Shown here in pieces: positions 1 to 4,551 of a stretch of 10,536 nucleotides of DNA. This DNA comes from an uncultured Chloroflexota bacterium (lineage in GTDB: Bacteria > Chloroflexota > Chloroflexia > Thermomicrobiales > UBA6265). The translations under genes and the position numbers were made by a program. Position 1 is the stretch's first letter; every line of letters begins with the position of its first letter. Location: positions 1 through 10,536 of the forward strand of contig CALGSZ010000085.1 of the NCBI GenBank assembly GCA_937901745.1, written 5' to 3'. A model generated the notes under the pieces. The model did not search any database and was not told the origin of the DNA. It was given only the letters and a program-made list of their open reading frames with translations.

Positions 1-319
1 CGACGAGGTTGGGATCGGGGACATTCATCAAGTTGTCGTAGCCGGGACCCGACGCCTCGGTGTCGAGATGGGCATTGAAGATGAGCGAGCGTCCACCTCC
101 CCGACCTCGGACGCGGCCAACGACGCTTGCCCGGCCGTCGATGATCGGCACGAAGTCGGCTTCCATGCCGTTGGCGTCGTACCACTCCTTGACCCGGCGA
201 GCTGTCGGCTCTTCATTTCCGACCGGACCGAATGTGTTGCCAAGGGCCAGCGCCAGCTCGGCCAGGTCTTCGCGAGACTCGTCGATCCGTACCAGGATTT
301 CTTCGACCAGGCCCTTCAC
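1..319 (-). CDS. M20-family metallohydrolase, N-terminal part (truncated by window edge)
   Basis: The first 106 codons of a zinc-dependent peptidase/amidohydrolase of the M20 (ArgE/DapE/carboxypeptidase G2) type; the rest lies beyond position 1. The helical N-terminus is followed by GPVGNEEPTARRV (residues 31-43), a usual M20 opening. A strand then leads to FNAHLDTEASG (81-91), whose H84-x-D86 is the family's first metal-binding motif. The family cleaves amide bonds of N-acyl, N-carbamoyl or peptide substrates. The chosen start is a GTG at 319-317 sharing GTGA with the stop of the upstream ATPase gene, with an AAAGGTGA ribosome-binding site about 7 nt upstream. It is the third gene of the leftward operon. 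In this context it could cleave a linear amide or carbamoyl intermediate after ring opening (inference). The catalytic Glu and the other metal ligands fall outside the window, so subfamily and substrate cannot be assigned. Confidence 0.83.
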   Translation of the reverse strand, partial: MKGLVEEILVRIDESREDLAELALALGNTFGPVGNEEPTARRVKEWYDANGMEADFVPIIDGRASVVGRVRGRGGGRSLIFNAHLDTEASGPGYDNLMNVPDPNLV

Positions 320-1191
320 TTGCTGTCACCTTTCGTGAGTACTGCTCCGATGTCGTCGGCCGTGAGCGGGGTCTCCGGATCGGCTGACCGGGTGACGAGC
401 GCTTCAAGCACGAGCTTGCGGATGGCACGCCCGCTCAGACCTCCGGTTTGACCGGCGATGTCGGCGATCTGGGCGGAATCGATCTCGACGGCCGGAAGCT
501 CGGAGAGGGTGTCGGCCAGGATGCGGGCGGCGGCGTCGGCATCCGGCAAGCCGACTTTCACGGAGAGGTCGAGACGATCGAGGACTGCCTCGTCGAGCGC
601 AGCCTCGAAATTGGAGGTTGCAATGAGAAGGACGTTGTCGTGGTTTGCGGCAAGGTAGTCGAGGCCGCGCAGAGCAGCTTCGGTGGCGCGCATCACATCG
701 ACAGGGTCTCGACCACCCGATGTGATCTCCCGGCTCGTCAGCAGACTGTCGATCTCGTCCAATACTGCGATCACCGGCAGTCCCTTCGCTGCGAGCTCCG
801 GGATCGATTTCTCCAGGAGGTTTGCGGTGTTGCGCTGGCTTTCTCCCAGCATCTGACTCGGGAGGGCATGTGGGTCGACCTCGGCGAATATGACACCGTC
901 GGCATCTGCGACGGTTTCGGCGACAACCTGGGCGAGCCCACGTGCGAGAGACGACTTGCCCGTTCCCGGCGGCCCATACAGCAGAACGATGCCGTGCACA
1001 GGCAAGCCGACTACCGAGTAGCGAACCCGGTAGCGGAGGACGAACTGGGCGTACGCGACCAGGCGTTCTTTCAGACCCGGGTCGACATAGATGCGGTCCC
1101 AATACTCCCGCCACGACTTCTGAGGCAGGACCGTCCACCGGAGGAAGCTGTAACGATCCTCACGCCAGTCGACGGACGTGCGTTCAGGCAT
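316..1191 (-). CDS. AAA+ ATPase, TRIP13/Pch2-like
   Basis: A 291-residue single-domain AAA+ ATPase, probably a hexameric protein remodeller in the cytoplasm. Walker A is GPPGTGKS (73-80), Walker B is VIAVLDEID (140-148, with D145 and E146), and sensor 1 is LIATSN (189-194). A putative arginine finger lies in LDRLD (R206). Sensor 2 lies in GLSGRAIRKL (251-260, R255). The spacing and wording of Walker B (DEIDSLL then the R-rich segment), of TSNFEAALDEAVLDRLDL and of the GLSGR-RKL helix recall eukaryotic TRIP13/Pch2 more than MoxR or FtsH. The start is the ATG at 1191, overlapping the cupin stop by 8 nt and preceded by AGGA 7 nt upstream; a longer reading frame to 1245 lies wholly inside the cupin gene. 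Bacterial TRIP13 homologues are known from CBASS defence with HORMA proteins, but no HORMA, cyclase or effector gene is present. A chaperone role for the neighbouring metalloenzymes, by analogy to CoxD, is conjecture. AAA+ assignment is firm; TRIP13-like placement is moderately sure. Confidence 0.9.
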   Translation of the reverse strand: MPERTSVDWREDRYSFLRWTVLPQKSWREYWDRIYVDPGLKERLVAYAQFVLRYRVRYSVVGLPVHGIVLLYGPPGTGKSSLARGLAQVVAETVADADGVIFAEVDPHALPSQMLGESQRNTANLLEKSIPELAAKGLPVIAVLDEIDSLLTSREITSGGRDPVDVMRATEAALRGLDYLAANHDNVLLIATSNFEAALDEAVLDRLDLSVKVGLPDADAAARILADTLSELPAVEIDSAQIADIAGQTGGLSGRAIRKLVLEALVTRSADPETPLTADDIGAVLTKGDSK

Positions 1192-2260
1192 CGGGTCGTC
1201 CTGCCTGCGGGTCCGGCCACTCCACCCCGGTGAGGTCGGGAGCATCTAGCTGTTGCGGCTCCTCGAAGAGGGTGAGCGGCGACAGGAGAGCGCTCATCGC
1301 CATGTACAGCGTGTCGAAGTTGTGGACCCGGATCAGCGAGGCTATCTCGGTGTCGGAGGCGTTGAAGTGCTGGTGCCACGCCCAGTGGTCGACCACGACC
1401 AGATCGCCGGGCCCCCAATCGACGCGTTCGTCGTCGATGATGCTGTAGCCGCGGCCTGCCACCCCGAACAGCCAGGCCTCGCCGCCGTGCCGGTGGCGTG
1501 ATTGATAAAGACCTGGCGCCAGCTGGTGCATCACTGCCGTGAGCCCTTGTGTGCGATGACCGATGGTCCGGTCGACGAGAAACCCCGATCGAGCCCCTCT
1601 CGGGGAAACGCGGAACGCTATATCGTCATATGCAGTGAGGATTCGCGACTCCGATGCCTCGGCCGCCGCATCGGCCAAGCGGCGGAGGCGATTCGAATAA
1701 GGATCGGAGCCGAGGCCCGGGTTCGATGATTCAGGACGCGGAGGGAGCTCCGCGTATTCGGCGTCACCTGCGTCCTCGAGCAGTGCCAAGCCGAAGAGTT
1801 CGACCATCGGTTGGACAGAGAACGTGACGAAACGCGCCGGCTTGTCACCCTCATTGCCGTGGCGATGCCACGCCCACCCTGGGAGATAGATCGTGTCCCA
1901 GGGTCGCCAGTCGTATCGCCGGCCATTGACCTCGGTCCACCCCGACCCTTCGGTGACAAAGGCGATCGCATCCCAGGAGTGCCGATGCACCGTGGATACG
2001 ACACCAGGCGGTATCTCGTGGACGTTTGCGTCGAGCACGAGGCTGGGTTCCCCGCCATCCGCCGACACCATTACTCCGCGCTTAGTGCGTCGCGGTGTGT
2101 CGTAGAGGACGACGTCGGAGGCTCGCACGATCGTCCGCTGATGGTCCTTCCAGTAGGCGAGCACGTCTGCCCGGCGCTTCTTCTGGACCTGGTAGTGGGA
2201 AGTTGTCGTACGTGTCTCTGTCACGAACGTGGGCACCTCAGATAGATGACCAGACAGCAT
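1184..2260 (-). CDS. Bicupin protein, gentisate-dioxygenase-like
   Basis: A 358-residue protein with two cupin beta-barrels. Cupin 1 (about 75-150) has VHRHSWDAI (H92, H94), then YLPGWAWHRHGN with H132. Cupin 2 (about 240-312) has SRHRHGGEAW (H256, H258, possibly E261), then DHWAWHQHFN with H296. Both barrels keep the three histidines that bind Fe(II) or another metal. The WAWH-x-H-x-N ending and the tandem layout resemble gentisate, salicylate and 1-hydroxy-2-naphthoate dioxygenases, which cleave aromatic rings. Other bicupins, such as ureidoglycine aminohydrolase, remain possible. It is first in the leftward operon and faces the Rid gene across an intergenic palindrome. The ATG at 2260 has no clear Shine-Dalgarno sequence. 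A GTG at 2224 (346 aa), preceded 9 nt upstream by GAGGTG, is a serious alternative start. Both metal sites look intact, unlike many bicupins where one is degenerate. Fold certain, reaction uncertain. Confidence 0.88.
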   Translation of the reverse strand: MLSGHLSEVPTFVTETRTTTSHYQVQKKRRADVLAYWKDHQRTIVRASDVVLYDTPRRTKRGVMVSADGGEPSLVLDANVHEIPPGVVSTVHRHSWDAIAFVTEGSGWTEVNGRRYDWRPWDTIYLPGWAWHRHGNEGDKPARFVTFSVQPMVELFGLALLEDAGDAEYAELPPRPESSNPGLGSDPYSNRLRRLADAAAEASESRILTAYDDIAFRVSPRGARSGFLVDRTIGHRTQGLTAVMHQLAPGLYQSRHRHGGEAWLFGVAGRGYSIIDDERVDWGPGDLVVVDHWAWHQHFNASDTEIASLIRVHNFDTLYMAMSALLSPLTLFEEPQQLDAPDLTGVEWPDPQAGRPDA

Positions 2261-2264
2261 AGGT

Positions 2265-2278
2265 GATTGGATCCAATC
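2265..2278. promoter_or_regulatory. Perfect palindromic operator in the divergent promoter region
   Basis: GATTGGATCCAATC is a perfect 14-bp inverted repeat, 4 nt upstream of the cupin ATG (minus) and 45 nt upstream of the Rid ATG (plus). The core ATTGGATCCAAT equals, from memory, the operator of Caulobacter VanR, a GntR-family (FadR-type) repressor of aromatic catabolism. A near copy at 2776-2787 supports a regulatory role. The protein that binds it is not encoded in the window. No convincing -35/-10 pair could be picked on either strand of the gap. Confidence 0.72.
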
Positions 2279-2304
2279 GCGTCGGCTAGGTGGGGATTTT
2301 CTTG

Positions 2305-2316
2305 ATAGGCTCCATT
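2305..2316. promoter_or_regulatory. Possible degenerate operator copy upstream of the Rid gene
   Basis: ATAGGCTCCATT matches the perfect core at 2266-2277 in 9 of 12 positions and the copy at 2776-2787 in 10 of 12. It sits 7 nt before the Rid ATG and 39 bp centre to centre from the perfect site. In this position a bound repressor would block initiation or early elongation. Weak on its own; listed because of its place and its similarity to the two better copies. Confidence 0.35.
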
Positions 2317-2323
2317 GCCGCCG

Positions 2324-2779
2324 ATGACAGTTCGCTACTTCAACCCGACAGCCGTTCCCCCACCAACCGGCGCGTATTCCTTGGTCGGGCAGGTGCCCCC
2401 GGGCGGCTCCATCGTGTGGCTGGCGGGACAGACAGGTCGACGCCAGGACGGTCGGTTCCCGCTGTCAGTCCGCGACCAGACGTTCGCCGCGCTCGATGCC
2501 GTCGCTGCCCTTGTGGCCGACATCGGCTCAAACACAAGGGATATCGTGGTTCTGCGTTCCTATGTCGTCGGTCAGGAGAACGTCTCCGAGTTCCGGTCGG
2601 CTCGAGACGAAAGACTTCGCGCTTGGTACCCGGACGGCGAGTATCCGGTCTCGACGGTCCTGGTTGTCACTGGGCTCGCCAACGCTGCCGCCCTTGTGGA
2701 GGTCGAGGCGGTCGTCTGCGTTCCGCCCGCGCCGGAGCAGCCAGAGGACCATTCGACAAGGCCCCTGGATGTGAAATAG
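2324..2779 (+). CDS. Rid-family (RidA/YjgF/RutC-like) protein
   Basis: A 151-residue chorismate-mutase-like fold protein of the Rid superfamily, usually a homotrimer. RidA proper hydrolyses reactive imines/enamines to ketones and ammonia; RutC acts in uracil breakdown. Visible signs are YSLVGQVPPGGSIVWLAGQTG (two halves, 18-38), the helix VRDQTFAALDAVAALVADIG (49-68), VVLRSYVV (75-82) and the closing strand ALVEVEAVV (123-131). The arginine that in RidA (E. coli R105) binds the substrate carboxylate appears as G117 in VVTGLAN, so this is probably one of the divergent subfamilies rather than a true RidA. It leads the rightward operon. The ATG at 2324 is preferred; an in-frame TTG at 2315 has TAGG 5 nt upstream. 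The stop codon lies inside a second operator copy. The Pro-rich, acidic tail after residue 133 is longer than usual. Confidence 0.87.
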   Translation: MTVRYFNPTAVPPPTGAYSLVGQVPPGGSIVWLAGQTGRRQDGRFPLSVRDQTFAALDAVAALVADIGSNTRDIVVLRSYVVGQENVSEFRSARDERLRAWYPDGEYPVSTVLVVTGLANAAALVEVEAVVCVPPAPEQPEDHSTRPLDVK

Positions 2780-2787
2780 GATCCAAT
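2776..2787. promoter_or_regulatory. Second operator copy between the Rid and CoxG-like genes
   Basis: ATAGGATCCAAT differs from the perfect palindrome core at 2266-2277 in one base of twelve, and the shared block GGATCCAATC extends one base further. It overlaps the Rid stop codon (2777-2779) and lies in one of the few gaps of the rightward operon, 41 nt before the CoxG-like start. It could be an internal operator, acting as a roadblock or controlling a second promoter for the molybdenum-hydroxylase genes. Confidence 0.62.
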
Positions 2788-2790
2788 CTG

Positions 2791-2829
2791 ATGCCTGCAC
2801 TGGTCGAAACGCGAAGGGACGTGTTCTGA
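2791..2829 (+). CDS. Possible 12-codon leader ORF before the CoxG-like gene
   Basis: An ATG four nt after the second operator copy opens a 12-codon frame (MPALVETRRDVF) ending in TGA at 2827-2829. That stop shares its A with the ATG of the next gene (TGATG), a form suited to re-initiation. There is no Shine-Dalgarno sequence before the 2791 ATG, so it would need to be translated leaderless or not at all. It may be chance; the AAGGGA inside it (2813-2818) is the likely ribosome-binding site of the next gene. Confidence 0.25.
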   Translation: MPALVETRRDVF

Positions 2830-3281
2830 TGCCAAGGGTCGAGTTCGCACGTTCCTTGTCGGTGTCGGCTCCGGCGGAGCAGGTCTGGGAAGCGGTGACC
2901 GATGCCCAACGGGTCGCCGGTTGGATCTCTCTCGTCAGCGATGTCACAGAGGTGGCGCACCTGGCGCACTACACGGCGACGCTGAGCGACCGGGTTGGGC
3001 CATTCCGCCTTTCGGCTGATCTCGACATCGCCGTCAAGGACATCGACCCGCCGCGGACGATCACCTTCTCCGCAGATGGCGAAGACCGTCAAGTGTCCTC
3101 TCGAATACGTGTCGATGCCTCACTGACACTCACACCTGCATTGGACGGGTGCGAGATCCAAGTCGCTGGCATGTACGAGGTGACCGGCCGGGTTGCGACT
3201 CTTGGGGCGTCTGCCATCCGAGCCAAGGCTGAAACGGTCATGAACGAGTTCTTCCAAGCGCTCGAGAAGGACCTCGGATGA
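2829..3281 (+). CDS. CoxG-like SRPBCC (START/Bet v1 fold) protein
   Basis: A 150-residue protein of the SRPBCC superfamily, CoxG subgroup. The opening RSLSVSAPAEQVWEAVTD (8-25) followed by GWI matches the usual CoxG start, in which a Pro-x-x-x-VW turn precedes the first helix. The C-terminal helix SAIRAKAETVMNEFFQALEK (128-147) is also typical. No signal peptide is seen. In carboxydotrophs CoxG is an accessory protein proposed to help anchor CO dehydrogenase at the membrane; homologues accompany many molybdenum hydroxylases. That fits the three subunit genes directly downstream. The start at 2829 has AAGGGA 10 nt upstream and overlaps a short upstream frame by one base; its stop overlaps the next ATG as ATGA. 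Binding of a hydrophobic substrate or cofactor in the fold's cavity is possible but unshown. Confidence 0.87.
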   Translation: MPRVEFARSLSVSAPAEQVWEAVTDAQRVAGWISLVSDVTEVAHLAHYTATLSDRVGPFRLSADLDIAVKDIDPPRTITFSADGEDRQVSSRIRVDASLTLTPALDGCEIQVAGMYEVTGRVATLGASAIRAKAETVMNEFFQALEKDLG

Positions 3282-4075
3282 GCGTCCTCCCTCCATTCGA
3301 TCTGGTTCGGCCAGCGAATCTCGCCGAGGCTTTGAGTGCGGTGGCGGACGGCGCAACCCCCTATGCGGGAGGCACCGAGTTGCTGCTAGCAATGCGCGCC
3401 GGGCTCCTGAGGCCGGCGGCTCTTGTGGACCTCAAGACGTTGCCCGAGTTGAGCGGCGTGTCCCTGGTCGACGACCACGTGCGCATCGGCGCCACGGTGA
3501 CCCACCGCCAGGCCCGCACTGCACCCGAGGGGGCGCACATCCCCCAGCTGTCAAACGTACTTGGCCGCGTTGGTAACCCGCGTGTAAGAGCTGCGGGCAC
3601 CCTCGTCGGGAATCTCTGTTTCGCCGAGCCGAAATCCGACGTTGCCACCTTGCTGGCCGCGTTGGACGCCCGGGTCGAGCTGGCGTCCACGAGCGGCGGG
3701 CGAACCCTGCGCCTCAGAGAGTTCTTGCTGGGCCCCTACACGACTGCGCGGTCCGACGACGAGCTTGTCAGGGCCATTCTGATTCCGGTCAGAAGTGGGC
3801 GCCTGGCAGCCTACGGCAAGTTCCAGACGATGGAGCGCCCAACCGTCAGCGTGGCGGCCGTGAAGGAGGCTGACGGGACAACTCGCATCGCCGTTGGTGC
3901 GGTCGGGCCGGTGCCACAGGTCTTCGAGTTCCCTCCCGGCGAGCGCCCCGACTGCGACGGCATAGCCTGTGAGGTTGAGGTGACCCCGGACTTCACCGGT
4001 GGTGACGCCTTCAAGCGTCACATCACGCGACACATCGCCTCCTCGACTCTCTCAGATCTGGGGACCCGTTCATGA
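3278..4075 (+). CDS. Molybdenum hydroxylase FAD-binding (medium) subunit, CoxM/CutM-like
   Basis: The 265-residue flavin subunit passes electrons from the [2Fe-2S] subunit to an external acceptor. The FAD-binding segments are PYAGGTELLLAMR (28-40), which holds the pyrophosphate-binding AGGT, and RAAGTLVGNLCFAEPKSD (104-121), corresponding to the TIGG-x-x-AN-x-x-x-x-x-D motif of CoxM/XDH, here with AAGT and D121. The C-terminal part (about 170-260) fits the CO_deh_flav_C domain but is short, making the protein about 20 residues smaller than common CoxM proteins. The start is the ATG overlapping the CoxG-like stop (ATGA), with AGAAGGA 6 nt upstream. The stop in turn overlaps the next start, so M, S and L subunits are probably made in step. 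The acceptor (quinone, NAD or a carrier protein) cannot be told. Confidence 0.92.
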   Translation: MSVLPPFDLVRPANLAEALSAVADGATPYAGGTELLLAMRAGLLRPAALVDLKTLPELSGVSLVDDHVRIGATVTHRQARTAPEGAHIPQLSNVLGRVGNPRVRAAGTLVGNLCFAEPKSDVATLLAALDARVELASTSGGRTLRLREFLLGPYTTARSDDELVRAILIPVRSGRLAAYGKFQTMERPTVSVAAVKEADGTTRIAVGAVGPVPQVFEFPPGERPDCDGIACEVEVTPDFTGGDAFKRHITRHIASSTLSDLGTRS

Positions 4076-4551
4076 GCACAGTGACCATCGACACATTCGT
4101 CAACGGCCAACGGGTGACGCGCCAGGTGGCACCTCGCATGACGCTGGCGGAGTTCTTGCGTGACGACCTCGGACTGACCGGGACGAAGGTCAGCTGCGAG
4201 ATGCAGGTGTGCGGGGCGTGCACGGTGCTGATCGACGATATGCCTGTGAGCGCCTGCACCTACCTCGCCGCTGACGCCGACTCGCGTCGCATCACAACGG
4301 TGGAGGGACTTGCACACAGCGACGAGCTGCACCCCATCCAGGCGGCATTCGTCGAGAACTTCGCGATCCAGTGTGGATTCTGCACACCCGGGTTTGTGAT
4401 GATGACCGCCGCGTTGCTGCGAGAGAACCCTGCCCCAACGGCAGAAGAAGTCGCCGAGTACATGGACGGGAACATCTGCCGATGCACCGGCTACAAGCCG
4501 ATCCTCTCCGCTGTCCTCGACGCCGCGGAGCGACTGAGAGGCACCGAATGA
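4072..4551 (+). CDS. Molybdenum hydroxylase [2Fe-2S] (small) subunit, CoxS-like
   Basis: A 159-residue iron-sulfur subunit of normal family length. The N-terminal plant-ferredoxin-like domain has CEMQVCGAC with C42, C47 and C50, then C62, binding one [2Fe-2S] cluster. The C-terminal four-helix domain has CGFCTPGF (C101, C104) and ICRCTGY (C136, C138), binding the second cluster nearest the molybdopterin. All eight cysteines are present. It relays electrons from the molybdenum site to FAD. The ATG lies in an ATGA overlap with the FAD-subunit stop; its own stop overlaps the large-subunit start the same way. No Tat signal is visible, so the enzyme is probably cytoplasmic. Confidence 0.96.
   Translation: MSTVTIDTFVNGQRVTRQVAPRMTLAEFLRDDLGLTGTKVSCEMQVCGACTVLIDDMPVSACTYLAADADSRRITTVEGLAHSDELHPIQAAFVENFAIQCGFCTPGFVMMTAALLRENPAPTAEEVAEYMDGNICRCTGYKPILSAVLDAAERLRGTE

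Noticed and set aside
316..1191. CBASS or other antiphage defence locus suggested by the TRIP13-like ATPase
   Set aside because: No HORMA, CD-NTase or effector gene is in the window and the neighbours are metabolic enzymes.
448..1233. A long plus-strand frame (261 codons) opposite the AAA+ ATPase gene
   Set aside because: It is antisense to a gene with clear Walker and sensor motifs, and its composition is that of a shadow frame in GC-rich DNA.
1192..1245. N-terminal extension of the AAA+ ATPase
   Set aside because: It lies inside the cupin gene; the ATG at 1191 has a ribosome-binding site and a short overlap.
2920..2931. GTTGGATCTCTC inside the CoxG-like gene as another operator
   Set aside because: Only the left half matches; explained by the coding sequence.
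4371..4547. N-terminal extension of the large subunit frame
   Set aside because: It overlies the small-subunit gene and its conserved cysteines; the ATGA overlap at 4548 gives the normal family N-terminus.
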